From Pseudomonas poae (GTDB lineage: Bacteria; Pseudomonadota; Gammaproteobacteria; Pseudomonadales; Pseudomonadaceae), in the NCBI GenBank assembly GCA_004000515.1, contig CP034537.1, positions 1,798,001 through 1,862,000 on the forward strand: 64,000 nucleotides of DNA. Reading direction: 5' to 3'. Of the stretch, positions 49,658-59,275 are shown piece by piece (the first letter of the stretch is position 1; every line of letters begins with the position of its first letter). The position numbers were made by a program, and so were the translations under genes. The notes beneath the pieces were generated by a model. That model saw nothing but the letters and a program-made list of their open reading frames with translations, made no database searches and had not been told where the DNA came from.

Positions 49658-50274
49658 ATGTATCACGGGGAACGATTCAACGCCTGGAGCCATTTGCTCG
49701 GGGCGGTCGCGGCCTTGCGGGCGCGGTGTGGATGTTGGTGGTGGCGAGCCTGGATGGCAGCCCCTGGAAGATCGTCAGCGTTGCGATTTATGGCTTTACG
49801 CTGCTGGTGCTGTACAGCGCGTCCACCGTGTACCACAGCGTGCGCGGGCGGCGAAAAGAGATCATGCAGAAGGTCGATCACTTTTCGATCTACCTGTTGA
49901 TTGCCGGCAGCTACACGCCGTTTTGCCTGGTGACTCTGCGGGGGCCGTGGGGCTGGACGCTGTTCGGGATTGTGTGGGGGCTGGCGGTGATCGGCATATT
50001 GCAGGAGATCAAGCCGCGCTCCGAGGCGCGGGTCCTGTCCATCGTGATCTACGCGGTGATGGGCTGGATCGTGCTGGTGGCGGTCAAGCCGTTGATTGCC
50101 GCGCTCGGCACGGCGGGGTTCACCTGGTTAGCGGCGGGTGGCGTGTTGTACACCGTGGGCATCATCTTTTTTGCCCTGGAGGATCGCCTGCGACATTCCC
50201 ATGGGATCTGGCATTTGTTTGTGATCGGCGGGAGCCTGCTGCATTTCGTGGCGATCATGCACTACGTGCTCTGA
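49658..50274 (+). CDS. Hemolysin III (YqfA/PAQR) family membrane protein, frameshifted as sequenced
   Basis: About 205 residues, seven membrane helices. It starts MYHGERFNAWSHLLGAVAAL; one G is missing near 49716-49717, after which AGAVWMLVVASLDGSP continues. Conserved residues are SASTVYHS, KVDHFSIYLLIAGSYTPF and, at the end, HLFVIGGSLLHFVAIMHYV, which provides the metal-site histidines of the PAQR fold. A role in membrane lipid homeostasis is likely for the family; haemolysis is not implied. Confidence 0.88.
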
Positions 50275-50277
50275 ACC

Positions 50278-50308
50278 CTGTGGGGCTGGCTTGCCTGCTC
50301 CCACATTA
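50278..50308. repeat. Short REP hairpin remnant
   Basis: CTGTGGGGCTGGCTTGCCTG directly followed by CTCCCACATT resembles a REP doublet whose centre has been lost. It lies between convergent genes. Confidence 0.6.
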
Positions 50309-51208
50309 CAAGCGCTGCAGCAGCTCTTGGGCACGCTGCCCGAAAATCCCCAACAACGTTGCCAACATATGCGGCGGCGGCTCGTCGGCGCGAGTCAGCG
50401 CGTACAACGTGATCGGCAGCGGCGGCGTGAGCGTGCGGATACAGGTGGTGGCCGTGGAGGCACCCAGCGCGGTGAAGGGGTCGATCACCGTAAGACCTGC
50501 GCCAGATTCCACCATGGCGCGGGCCAAAGAATAGGTTTGCACGCAGATCGTCACCCGAGGCGGTGGGTCGACGTTTTCCAGGTAGCTGTCGAGTTTGGCC
50601 GCTAAAGGGTCGGCGCTGGAAAGGCCAATCAACGGCGCACCGGCGAGGTCGGCCAAGGCCAGCGGTTTGCTTAAGTCAGACTCGGCCCAATAACCCTTGG
50701 ATGCCAACGCCACCAACACACCATTGGCCAACACCTGCGTGGTCAGCCCCGGATGGCCGGAGAAGTTGAGCGTCAACGCCAGATCGATTTCGCGCATCAA
50801 CAGCTTCTGCACCAACTCGCGGCTATGGTCGCTGGACAGTTCGCAGGCCATGGCCGGGTAGTCGCGTTTCCATTCCAGGATCGCCGGTGGCAGCAGCGAC
50901 AGGGCCAACGCCGGAATCGCACCAATGCGCACACTTTGGCCAGGCTCACGGCGCAAGCTCTTGGCCAGGCGCCGCACACCTTGCAGGCTTTCGGTGACTT
51001 TCTCGACTTCGCTTTCCAGCGCCAGGGCTTCCGGTGTGGGCTGCAATTTGCCACGCACCCGCAGAAACAGTGGAAAGCCCAGTTGCAACTCGGCGTGCTG
51101 CAACACCTTGGTCACCGCCGGTTGTGACACGTGCAGCAACTGCGCGGCCGCGCTGACCGAGCCGGTCTGGCGGATGGCCTGGAAGATTTCGATATGACGC
51201 AGGCGCAT
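50306..51208 (-). CDS. LysR family transcriptional regulator
   Basis: 300 residues from MRLRHIEIFQAIRQTGSVSA, intact. Helix-turn-helix at about residues 18-37 (SAAAQLLHVSQPAVTKVLQH) and a periplasmic-binding-like effector domain. It is divergent from the DadA-like gene (107 bp between starts) and so probably regulates the dadA-ridA-binding protein genes. Effector unknown, perhaps an amino acid. Confidence 0.87.
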   Translation of the reverse strand: MRLRHIEIFQAIRQTGSVSAAAQLLHVSQPAVTKVLQHAELQLGFPLFLRVRGKLQPTPEALALESEVEKVTESLQGVRRLAKSLRREPGQSVRIGAIPALALSLLPPAILEWKRDYPAMACELSSDHSRELVQKLLMREIDLALTLNFSGHPGLTTQVLANGVLVALASKGYWAESDLSKPLALADLAGAPLIGLSSADPLAAKLDSYLENVDPPPRVTICVQTYSLARAMVESGAGLTVIDPFTALGASTATTCIRTLTPPLPITLYALTRADEPPPHMLATLLGIFGQRAQELLQRL

Positions 51209-51315
51209 GACAAGTCCATAACCTTTGTTTATAGGTGACCCATCTTTATTCATTGTCGGTGGCCTGTCACCTGCCCCTAGGCTTGAAGCCTGTTAATTCA
51301 ACGACTGGGGCTGGG

Positions 51316-52547
51316 ATGGCCAAGCAGGTTTGCATCATTGGCGGTGGGGTCATCGGCTTGGCCAGTGCGTATGCGTTAGTGCGGGCGGGCCATGAAGTGA
51401 CGCTGATCGACGCCCGCGACACCCTGGGCAGCGAAACCAGTTTCGCCAATGGCGGGCAGTTGTCCTACCGCTATGTTGCGCCGCTGGCGGATGCCGGTGT
51501 GCCGCTGCAAGCCATCGGCTGGCTGCTGCGCGGCGACTCGCCGCTCAAGCTGCGACCGCGCCTGGACCCTCAGCAATGGCGTTGGATGGCGTCGTTTCTC
51601 GGCGCTTGCCGTGGCTCGGTCAACACACGCAATGCCGCCCATTTGCTGCGCCTGGCGTCGCTGAGCCAGTCCACGTTGCAGCGGTGGCGTGAAGACGATC
51701 ACCTGGGCGGTTTCGACTGGCGGCGCAACGGCAAGCTGGTGACTTTCCGCAGCGCCCAGTCGTTTGAACATGCCCGCAGCAAGGTCACCGATATCCTGCA
51801 GCAACAGGTGCTATCGGCCGGCGATTGCGCGCGCCTGGAACCGGCGCTGGCCGGCGGTGGCTTTGTGGGGGGATCTATACACCGAATGAAGAAGTGGCCG
51901 ATTGTCATGCCTTTTGTCAGCGCATGGCGGCGCGGCTTGAAGCCTCGGGACGCTGCCGTTTTATGTTGGGACGCAAAGTCACGGGGCTTCGTCATGCCGA
52001 CGGTGCAGTACAGGCCATTGAACTGGGTGACGAGGTGATGCCTGTGGAAAACCTGGTGCTGGCAGCTGGGTACCGTAGCACCGAGCTGGGCGTTTCGTTG
52101 CCGCTGTATCCGCTTAAGGGGTACAGCCTCAGCGTGCCGATTGGCGCGCAGCACCAGGCGCCAAACGTGAGCATCACAGACTATGACCGCAAGATCGTCT
52201 ACGCCCGTATCGGTGAGCAACTGCGGGTGGCCGCCATGGTGGATATCGTCGGCTTTGACGCCGGCCTCGAACCTAAACGACTGGCCCTGATGAAACGCCA
52301 GGCGTTGGAGACATTCCCTATGGCGGGCGACTACGCCCACGCGGTGGAATGGGCCGGTATGCGCCCGGCCACCCCGACCGGCGTGCCGCTGATCGGCGCG
52401 AGTGCCTATCGCAACCTCTGGCTGAACCTGGGCCACGGCGCCCTCGGTTTTACCTTGGCCTGCGGCAGCGGCCAATTATTGGCCGAGTTGATCAGCCAAC
52501 ACGCTCCTTCCATTGATTTGCAGGGCCTGACGCCCCGCGCCGCTTGA
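51316..52547 (+). CDS. DadA-like FAD-dependent D-amino acid dehydrogenase, frameshifted as sequenced
   Basis: About 410 residues after repair. FAD-binding VCIIGGGVIGLASAYALVRA starts the protein; SETSFANGGQLSYRYVAPLA is the DadA hallmark, and GMRPATPTGVPLIG with NLWLNLGHGALGFTLACGSG closes the FAD site. The G-run at 51867-51872 lacks one base, so FVGG should continue IYTPNEEVADCHAFC. The enzyme would oxidise D-amino acids to imines and feed electrons to the respiratory chain. The canonical dadA lies elsewhere in pseudomonads, so this is probably a paralogue with another substrate. Confidence 0.85.
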
Positions 52548-52557
52548 GGATGCATTG

Positions 52558-52908
52558 ATGACTATCACCCGAATCAGCAGCAACGACCGGCTTTCTGGCG
52601 CCGTGGCCTTCCAGGACCTGGTGTTCCTGTCGGGCCAGGTACCGGGCGACGGTCAGGACGTGACGACCCAGACCCGGGAAGTGCTGGCCAAGATCGACGC
52701 GCTGCTGGCCCAGGCGGGCAGCGACAAAGACCACCTGCTCAACGCGACGATTTACCTGAAAGACATCGGTGACGGCTTCGCGCCGATGAACGAGGTGTGG
52801 TCTGCGTGGCTGTCACCGGGCATGGCGCCCACCCGCACCACCCTGCAAGCGGCACTGGCGCGGCCGAGTGTGCTGGTGGAAATCAGCGTGATCGCGGTAC
52901 GAAAATAA
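52558..52908 (+). CDS. RidA family enamine/imine deaminase
   Basis: 116 residues, intact. Family motifs are LVFLSGQVPGDG, TREVLAKIDALLAQAGS, NATIYLKDIGDGFAPMN and the catalytic arginine in APTRTTLQAALARPSVLVEI. It hydrolyses reactive imines, so its placement 10 bp after the amino acid dehydrogenase is functionally sensible. ATG at 52558 preferred over TTG at 52555. Confidence 0.92.
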   Translation: MTITRISSNDRLSGAVAFQDLVFLSGQVPGDGQDVTTQTREVLAKIDALLAQAGSDKDHLLNATIYLKDIGDGFAPMNEVWSAWLSPGMAPTRTTLQAALARPSVLVEISVIAVRK

Positions 52909-52932
52909 CTGCAAGACCAACGGAGAACAACA

Positions 52933-53834
52933 ATGAAAAAGATCCTGTTGACCGGCTGCACCCTGGGGCTTTTGCTGGGGGCACACGCGCATGCGAACGA
53001 AGCTCCACTGACGGGGGCGTTAGGCAAGATCGCCAGCGCCAAGTCCATCACCTTGGGCTATCGCGATGCGTCGGTGCCGTTTTCCTATGTGGGGGATCAC
53101 AGTGGCAAGCCCATGGGCTACTCGGTGGAGCTGGCGAACAAGATCGTCGAGCGCATCCAGCAGAAAACCGGGGTGGCCAACCTCAACGTGAAATACAACC
53201 TGGTGACCTCCCAAACGCGCATTCCGCTGGTGCAGAACGGCACCGTCGACCTGGAGTGCGGCTCCACCGGGGTGACGGCTGAGCGGCAGAAACAGGTGGC
53301 GTTTTCCTACGGGTTTATCTACGTGAAGGGCCAACTGCTGACGGCGAAGGACAGCGGTATAAACGGTTTTGCCGACCTTGCCGGCAAGAATGTGGTGACC
53401 ACCGCCGGCACCACCAATGAGCGCTTCCTGAAAAGCTACAACGCCGAGCACAAAGCCAATATGTTCGTGATCAGCGCCAAGGACCATGGAGAGGCGTTCA
53501 AGATGCTCGAAACCGGCCGCGCGGCTGCGTTCTACATGGATGATGCGCTGCTCTACGGCGAGCGCGCCAAGGCCAAGGACCCGCACAACTGGGTGGTCGT
53601 CGGCCAAGAACAGTCGCGGAAATCTACAGCTGCATGCTGCGCAAGGACGACCCGCAGTTTCTGGCGGTGGTCAACGAGACGCTCGGCGACCTGTACCGCT
53701 CTGGGGAGATCAACGGGATTTACCAGCGCTGGTTCGAACAGTCGATTCCGCCCAAGGGCTTGAACCTGGAGTTCCCGATGACCAGCGAGCTGAAGGCGAT
53801 TATCGCCAAGCCGGTGAGTGATCCGGTGGAATAG
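52933..53834 (+). CDS. Amino acid ABC transporter substrate-binding protein (family 3), frameshifted as sequenced
   Basis: About 300 residues with a signal peptide (MKKILLTGCTLGLLLGAHAHA). The lobes show DASVPFSYVGDHSGKPMGYS, LVQNGTVDLECGSTGVTAER and KDHGEAFKMLETGRAAAFYM, close to glutamate/aspartate-binding proteins. One G is missing at 53618-53619; the restored sequence reads GQEQSREIYSCMLRKDDPQ. No permease or ATPase genes follow, so it must use a transporter encoded elsewhere. Confidence 0.87.
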
Positions 53835-53856
53835 TTGCCTGGTATCCCAATCCAAA

Positions 53857-53946
53857 TGTGGGAGCTGGCTTGCCTGCGATAGCGGTGGGTCAGGCGCCGG
53901 ACGGGTTGGCTGGAAGACCGCAATCGCAGGCAAGCCAGCTCCCACA
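53857..53946. repeat. REP doublet, class GGAGCTGGCTTGCC
   Basis: TGTGGGAGCTGGCTTGCCTG and its inverse flank about 45 bp. It lies between the convergent binding-protein and rsmE genes. Confidence 0.92.
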
Positions 53947-53974
53947 TTTTGATTGGGTTTGCAAAGGGAGGGGG

Positions 53975-54694
53975 TTAGAAATCGCCCCACAGTTGTTGAG
54001 CAACCGCGAGCGCCACCACTGGCGCCGTCTCGGTACGCAACACACGCGGGCCGAGGCGCGCGGCGTGGTAACCGGCAGCTTGGGCCGTGTCTACTTCTCC
54101 ATCGGTCAACCCACCCTCCGGTCCGATCAAAAACGCCAGGCTCGCAGGCTTGGCATGGCTGATCATCGGCTCCGCCACTGGGTGCAGCACCAACTTCAGA
54201 TCCGCCTCGGTCTGTTTCAACCAGTCCGCCAGCAACAGCGGTGGGTGAATCACTGGCACCGTCGAACGCCCACACTGCTCGCAGGCGCTGATCGCCACCT
54301 GTCGCCAGTGCAGCAGGCGCTTGTCGGCGCGCTCATCCTTGAGGCGGACTTCGCAGCGCTCGCTGAAAATCGGCGTGATCGCATTGACGCCCAGCTCGGT
54401 TGCCTTCTGGATGGCCCAATCCATCCGCTCGCCCCGGGACAGGCCCTGGCCAAGGTGAATGTGCAGCGGTGATTCGGCCTGGCCGTTGAAGGTTTCCGTG
54501 AGTTGCACGGTGACGCGCTTCTTGCCGACTTCCAGCAGGCTGCCCAGGAATTCCTGGCCGGAGCCGTCGAACAATTGCACGGCATCGCCTTCGCCCATGC
54601 GCAGTACGCGGCTGATGTAATGCGCCTGGGCTTCGGGCAATTCGTGGTCACCGAGGCTCAGCGGGGTGTCGGTGAAAAAGCGGGACAGTCTCAT
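53975..54694 (-). CDS. rsmE: 16S rRNA (uracil-1498-N3)-methyltransferase RsmE
   Basis: 239 residues, intact. N-terminal PUA-like domain (MRLSRFFTDTPLSLGDHELP) and C-terminal SPOUT knot with FLIGPEGGLTDGEV and the conserved LGPRVLRTETAPVVALAV. It methylates U1498 of 16S rRNA. It follows bioA by about 90 bp on the same strand; this bioA-rsmE order is conserved in pseudomonads. Confidence 0.95.
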   Translation of the reverse strand: MRLSRFFTDTPLSLGDHELPEAQAHYISRVLRMGEGDAVQLFDGSGQEFLGSLLEVGKKRVTVQLTETFNGQAESPLHIHLGQGLSRGERMDWAIQKATELGVNAITPIFSERCEVRLKDERADKRLLHWRQVAISACEQCGRSTVPVIHPPLLLADWLKQTEADLKLVLHPVAEPMISHAKPASLAFLIGPEGGLTDGEVDTAQAAGYHAARLGPRVLRTETAPVVALAVAQQLWGDF

Positions 54695-54719
54695 TTCTGT
54701 TCTCTGGAAAAATACAAAA

Positions 54720-54765
54720 CCTGTGGGAGCCGGGCTTGCCCGCGATGACGGTAGCCCGGCAGCCG
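54720..54765. repeat. Single REP with internal hairpin
   Basis: CTGTGGGAGCCGGGCTTGCC followed by CGCGATGACGGTAGCCCGGC is a variant REP core able to fold on itself. It lies between rsmE and bioA. Confidence 0.6.
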
Positions 54766-54784
54766 ATCAGTTGAGTGAACTCAA

Positions 54785-56191
54785 TCAGCCTGGGTCACGG
54801 AAACCCGGGTGGAAGTCCTTCGGCACCGCAACGCTGACGCTGCTGTTGGTGGCGATATCGATGCCTTCGCTGGCAACTTCTGCCAGGAAGTCGATCTGCT
54901 CCGGGGTAATCACATAAGGCGGCAGGAAATACACCACGCTGCCCAAAGGCCGCAACAGCGCGCCGCGTTCCAGCGCGTGTTCAAACACCTTCAAGCCACG
55001 GCGTTCCTGCCAGGGGTAGGCGGTTTTGGTGGCCTTGTCCTGGACCATCTCGATGGCCAGCACCATGCCGGTCTGGCGCACTTCCGAGACGTGAGGATGA
55101 TCCACCAGATGCGCGGTGGCGGTGGCCATGCGCTGGGCCAGGGCCTTGTTGTTTTCGATGACGTTATCTTCTTCGAAAATATCCAGGGTCGCCAACGCGG
55201 CCGCACACGCCAGCGGGTTGCCGGTGTAGCTGTGGGAATGCAGGAAGGCGCGCAGGGTCGGGTAGTCGTCGTAGAACGCGTCGTACACGTCATCGGTGGT
55301 GACCACCGCCGCCAACGGCAGGTAGCCACCGGTGAGGGCTTTGGACAAACACAGGAAGTCCGGGCGAATGCCGGCCTGTTCGCAGGCGAACATGCTGCCG
55401 GTGCGGCCGAAGCCCACGGCGATTTCGTCGTGGATCAGGTGCACGCCGTAGCGGTCGCAGGCTTCGCGCAGCAGCTTGAGGTACACCGGGTGGTACATGC
55501 GCATGCCGCCGGCGCCCTGGATCAGCGGTTCGATGATCACAGCGGCGACGGTGGCGTGGTGTTCGGCGAGGGTTTGTTCCATCACCTGGGCCATCGTGCG
55601 CGAGTGGTCTTCCCAGCTCACGCCCTCGGGGCGCAGGTAGCAATCGGGGCTTGGCACTTTGATGGTGTCGAGCAACAGCGCCTTGTAGGTCTCGGTAAAC
55701 AGCGGCACGTCGCCCACCGACATCGCGGCGATGGTTTCACCGTGATAGCTATTGGTGAGGGTGACGAAGCGCTTTTTATTCGGCAGGCCACGGTTGAGCC
55801 AGTAGTGAAAGCTCATTTTCAGCGCGACTTCGATGCAGGACGACCCATTATCGGCGTAGAAGCAGCGTGTCAGGCCTTCTGGCGTCATCTGCACCAGGCG
55901 CTCGGACAGCTCGATCACCGGCTGGTGGCTGAAACCGGCGAGGATCACGTGTTCCAGTTGGTCGACCTGGTCCTTGATGCGCTGGTTGATGCGCGGGTTG
56001 GCGTGGCCGAATACGTTGACCCACCAAGAACTGACGGCGTCGAGGTAGCGTTTGCCTTCGAAGTCTTCCAACCACACGCCTTCACCGCGCTTGATCGGGA
56101 TCAGCGGCAGTTGCTGGTGGTCTTTCATTTGGGTGCAGGGATGCCACAGCACGGCGAGGTCGCGTTGCATCCACTGATTGTTCAGGCCCAT
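54785..56191 (-). CDS. bioA: Adenosylmethionine-8-amino-7-oxononanoate aminotransferase BioA
   Basis: 468 residues, intact, fold-type I PLP enzyme. It converts KAPA to DAPA in biotin synthesis, using S-adenosylmethionine as amino donor. Seen are DAVSSWWVNVFGHANPRIN, the YHGETIAAMSVGD segment, HLIHDEIAVGFGRTGSMFAC and the PLP lysine in FLCLSKALTGGYLPLAAVV. The rest of the bio genes are not in the window, as usual for Pseudomonas, where bioA is separate from bioBFHCD. Confidence 0.96.
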   Translation of the reverse strand: MGLNNQWMQRDLAVLWHPCTQMKDHQQLPLIPIKRGEGVWLEDFEGKRYLDAVSSWWVNVFGHANPRINQRIKDQVDQLEHVILAGFSHQPVIELSERLVQMTPEGLTRCFYADNGSSCIEVALKMSFHYWLNRGLPNKKRFVTLTNSYHGETIAAMSVGDVPLFTETYKALLLDTIKVPSPDCYLRPEGVSWEDHSRTMAQVMEQTLAEHHATVAAVIIEPLIQGAGGMRMYHPVYLKLLREACDRYGVHLIHDEIAVGFGRTGSMFACEQAGIRPDFLCLSKALTGGYLPLAAVVTTDDVYDAFYDDYPTLRAFLHSHSYTGNPLACAAALATLDIFEEDNVIENNKALAQRMATATAHLVDHPHVSEVRQTGMVLAIEMVQDKATKTAYPWQERRGLKVFEHALERGALLRPLGSVVYFLPPYVITPEQIDFLAEVASEGIDIATNSSVSVAVPKDFHPGFRDPG

Positions 56192-56441
56192 CTTTCGTCT
56201 CCTCGAAGCAACAATCGCGCAAGCCTATGCAATGGACGACAGTGTCACAACCTATTACACGTGAATTGAAGGTAAACGTAGGACGGTCTGTCACGTTTTG
56301 TAGGAATAGTCCTTAATCCGAGGTTAATTTAGGCTTCATACCCTCAAGATCGCATTTCTTGATATTTCAAAGCGAAATTTTCCGCTTTAAATCGATAGGT
56401 AACACGCTAGTCTTGGGCGCAGCTCTTACGGGATTAAGTAC

Positions 56442-56993
56442 ATGCAGTTACGTAACTCACCGGCCCGTTATGGCTGGGTCAGCATCGTTTTGCACTGGGG
56501 TGTGGCCCTGGTGGTGTTCGGTTTGTTTGCGTTGGGCCTGTGGATGGTCGGTCTCGATTATTACAGCGCATGGCGCAAAGACGCACCGGACCTGCACAAG
56601 AGCATCGGCATCACGCTGTTCGCCGTCATGCTGGTACGTATCGTCTGGCGTTTGGTCAGCCCGCCACCACCACCGCTGGCGAGCTACAGCCGCATGACCC
56701 GTATCGGTGCCGCATTTGGCCACGCGTTCCTTTATCTCGGGCTGTTTGCCGTGATGATCGCCGGTTACCTGATTTCCACCGCAGACGGTGTCGGTATCCC
56801 GGTGTTTGGCCTGTTTGAGATTCCTGCCGTGGTTTCCGGGCTACCGGACCAGGCAGACACCGCAGGCGTGGTGCACTTGTACCTTGCCTGGGTGTTGGTG
56901 GTTTTCGCCGGCTTGCACGGCGTGGCTGCATTGAAACACCACTTCATTGATCGTGATGTGACCCTGACGCGAATGCTGGGGCGCAAAGCCTGA
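56442..56993 (+). CDS. Cytochrome b561 family protein
   Basis: 183 residues with four membrane helices. Haem ligand histidines are in [19 protein letters not shown] and, near the end, [16 protein letters not shown]. Such proteins pass electrons between the quinone pool and periplasmic partners. It is followed 32 bp later by a YceI protein, a very common pair; the YceI family binds isoprenoid quinones. Confidence 0.92.
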   Translation: MQLRNSPARYGWVSIVLHWGVALVVFGLFALGLWMVGLDYYSAWRKDAPDLHKSIGITLFAVMLVRIVWRLVSPPPPPLASYSRMTRIGAAFGHAFLYLGLFAVMIAGYLISTADGVGIPVFGLFEIPAVVSGLPDQADTAGVVHLYLAWVLVVFAGLHGVAALKHHFIDRDVTLTRMLGRKA

Positions 56994-57025
56994 TGTTCAA
57001 CCTCGACTCACAAGGAATAGAAAGC

Positions 57026-57604
57026 ATGTTGAAAAAGACTCTCGCCGCTCTGGCAATTGGTTCTGCTCTGCTGTCCGCAGGTTCGGCGATGGCTGCTGAC
57101 TACAAGATCGACAAAGAAGGCCAGCACGCCTTCATCGATTGGAAAATCAGCCACCTGGGCTACAGCTTCATTCACGGCACGTTCAAGGATTGGGATGGCA
57201 CGTTCAGCTGGGACAAGGCCAAGCCAGAAGCCAGCAAGATCTCTGTCGAAGTGAAAACCGCCAGCCTGTGGTCCAACCATGCTGAACGTGACAAGCACAT
57301 CGCCAGCAAAGACTTCCTGGACGTTGGCAAGTTTGCCGATGCCAAGTTCGTATCGACCGCAGTCAAGCCTACCGGCGAGAAAACCGCTGACGTGACCGGC
57401 GACCTGACCTTGCACGGCGTTACCAAGCCTGTGACCTTCAAGGCGACGTTCAACGGTGAAGGCAGTGATCCATGGGGCGGCCAACGTGCTGGCTTCAACG
57501 CCACCACCACACTGAACCTGAACGACTTCGGCATCAAAGGCCCAGGCCCGACTTCCCAGACGGCTGACCTGGACATCTCGCTGGAAGGTGTAAAACAGAA
57601 GTAA
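57026..57604 (+). CDS. yceI: YceI family periplasmic protein
   Basis: 192 residues, intact, with signal peptide [20 protein letters not shown]. The lipocalin-like fold shows [32 protein letters not shown] and [18 protein letters not shown]. It probably binds a polyprenyl or quinone ligand. An in-frame earlier codon exists, but the ATG at 57026 begins a proper signal peptide. Followed by a strong terminator. Confidence 0.93.
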   Translation: MLKKTLAALAIGSALLSAGSAMAADYKIDKEGQHAFIDWKISHLGYSFIHGTFKDWDGTFSWDKAKPEASKISVEVKTASLWSNHAERDKHIASKDFLDVGKFADAKFVSTAVKPTGEKTADVTGDLTLHGVTKPVTFKATFNGEGSDPWGGQRAGFNATTTLNLNDFGIKGPGPTSQTADLDISLEGVKQK

Positions 57605-57618
57605 CGTTCCATGCCTGA

Positions 57619-57649
57619 CAAAAAGCCCCGACTGGTTCGGGGCTTTTTT
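57619..57649 (+). terminator. Rho-independent terminator after yceI
   Basis: AAAAAGCCCCGA and TTCGGGGCTTTTTT form a stem with a CTGG loop and a six-T tail. It lies 15 bp after the yceI stop. Confidence 0.93.
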
Positions 57650-57689
57650 GTGCCTGAAAATCACCCTGGATCACCGGTGAGAGGGGGCT

Positions 57690-58433
57690 TTAGAACCGCC
57701 CACTGATACCCAGCAACGGGCCCTTCTGCACGATGTCGTAGACAAAACCATCGTGCTGGTAATTGACCCCCATGGCCCGGTAACCGGCCACCGCCGAAAA
57801 ACCGGGCAGGAACTCCCAGCCTGCCAACGCTGCCAGGTCCCAGTCTTCCCGAGACTGCCCGGCGCCTGCCATGCCCCAGGCTGACAGCCAGAACCGGTCG
57901 TTCACTGCATAGTGCCCACGCACGCCTGCCATGGCGTCTGCCCACGTCGCGTTGTCAGAACCCGACCGCCCACCCAGTGGTCCGCCATGGAAGCTGAGGG
58001 TGGTGCCGCTGTACCAGACACGCATGCCGCCGGCGATATCCAGCCGACGACTGTCATCCCCCAACACCGTGTAACCACCTCCCAGGAACCCGGACGCTGT
58101 CTTGCTTTCGACCTCCAGCTTGGCGCCGCCAGGCAAGCGGTTGCGGGTGTCGGTGTCGATGTACATCAAGTCGGCGAGTACGCTGTAGGGGCCCCGACGC
58201 GCCTCGCCCATCAGCATCACCGACATATCGACCGTCTTGGCGATGTCGGAAAAGTCAGACTTTATGAATTGGGTTCCGGTGCTGCTATGGCCTACGTGGC
58301 CTCGGATGCCGGCGCCCCATACATAAGGTCCGCCGTTGAAGGTCCAGTCATCGTTGTCGGCCGCCATGGCGGGCCCAGCGACAAGAAAGGCGCCGGCCAG
58401 CAGGGCCAGGCGCCGTAAAGATGAGTCAGTCAT
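57690..58433 (-). CDS. Putative outer-membrane beta-barrel protein
   Basis: 247 residues with a signal peptide (MTDSSLRRLALLAGAFLVAG, cleavage near AMAADND). The body alternates hydrophobic and polar residues and has many Gly and aromatic residues (WTFNGGPYVWGAGIRGHVGH), ending in GPLLGISGRF, whose terminal Phe is typical of outer-membrane proteins. I do not recognise a substrate. First of several envelope genes on the minus strand. Confidence 0.75.
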   Translation of the reverse strand: MTDSSLRRLALLAGAFLVAGPAMAADNDDWTFNGGPYVWGAGIRGHVGHSSTGTQFIKSDFSDIAKTVDMSVMLMGEARRGPYSVLADLMYIDTDTRNRLPGGAKLEVESKTASGFLGGGYTVLGDDSRRLDIAGGMRVWYSGTTLSFHGGPLGGRSGSDNATWADAMAGVRGHYAVNDRFWLSAWGMAGAGQSREDWDLAALAGWEFLPGFSAVAGYRAMGVNYQHDGFVYDIVQKGPLLGISGRF

Positions 58434-58501
58434 GCTTTCTCTCGATCAGTGCTGGGTCAGCGAGAGTGCCACGCTCTCGGCCGCACAGTCCTCGGTTGGC
58501 T

Positions 58502-59261
58502 TCAAGCCAGCTTTTGCGCGGCCTTGACCTCTTCTTTCGCCGCCGCAAGGTCCGCCAGGAACGCCGGGTTGCTATGCAAGCTCGCCACTGTCGCCGCGCC
58601 CATGATGCGACCGGCATCCACGTCGCTCTGCCAGTGGGCATTGCAGATGACCCGGCTCTGGCCGAATGACAACCCGCGAGTCATCAGCTCAGTCGCGCGT
58701 GCAGGCTGAACCTCAGCCAGCAGCAGCCCCCACGCCCAACCGGCAGCGGAGTGGCCCGACGGCCAGGAACCATCGGTGCGTAGCAGCGGCTCCATATCGG
58801 CACGGCAGGTGCCTTCGTTATGAGCCACGAAGGGGCGCGTGCGGTTGTAGGCGTTTTTCCCGGCATAGGTGGAACCGCCGGCGTCCGACAGGGTGCGTTG
58901 CATCAAGGTGTACAGATGCGGCGTGGTTTTTTCGGTGATGGGTGTGCCCATCGCGCAGGAGAAACGCCTGGGCGGGGCCTGGGAATTGCAGTTCAGCATC
59001 CGCGGCCGCGAGCTTTTCCCGGGCCGTACCCCGTAGCGCCAATGCTGCTCGTCGCGCTTCCTCGTCCCGCGCAAACGCCGCAGAGTCAGGCTTGGGCGGC
59101 GCACCCAGCAATGCCAGGCGCAGGGGCAAGTCCTTCGAATCCAGATAGCCGGGGGCCAGCTTGAAGTGCGGGTCGGTGACCTTGGGTGGCGCATCGTCGG
59201 CAAGCACCAGCCCTGACCAGAGCAGGCCGACCAGCCCCAGTTGCTTATGTACTGTTTTCAT
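58502..59261 (-). CDS. Class A non-specific acid phosphatase (PhoN-like), frameshifted as sequenced
   Basis: About 252 residues with a signal peptide (MKTVHKQLGLVGLLWSGLVL). It belongs to the PAP2 family with bacterial class A features: KNAYNRTRPF (first motif), GSWPSGHSAAGWAWG (second, catalytic His) and SRVICNAHWQSDVDAGR (third, nucleophile His). The A-run at 58962-58964 has one base too many; without it, PAQAFSCAMGTPITEKTTPH is continuous. It would release phosphate from organic phosphomonoesters in the periplasm. Confidence 0.88.
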
Positions 59262-59275
59262 CGAGTGTTCCCTCA

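Noticed and set aside
54771..54784. Small palindrome TTGAGTGAACTCAA at the end of bioA
   Set aside because: Too short and without a T-run to call a terminator or operator with confidence.
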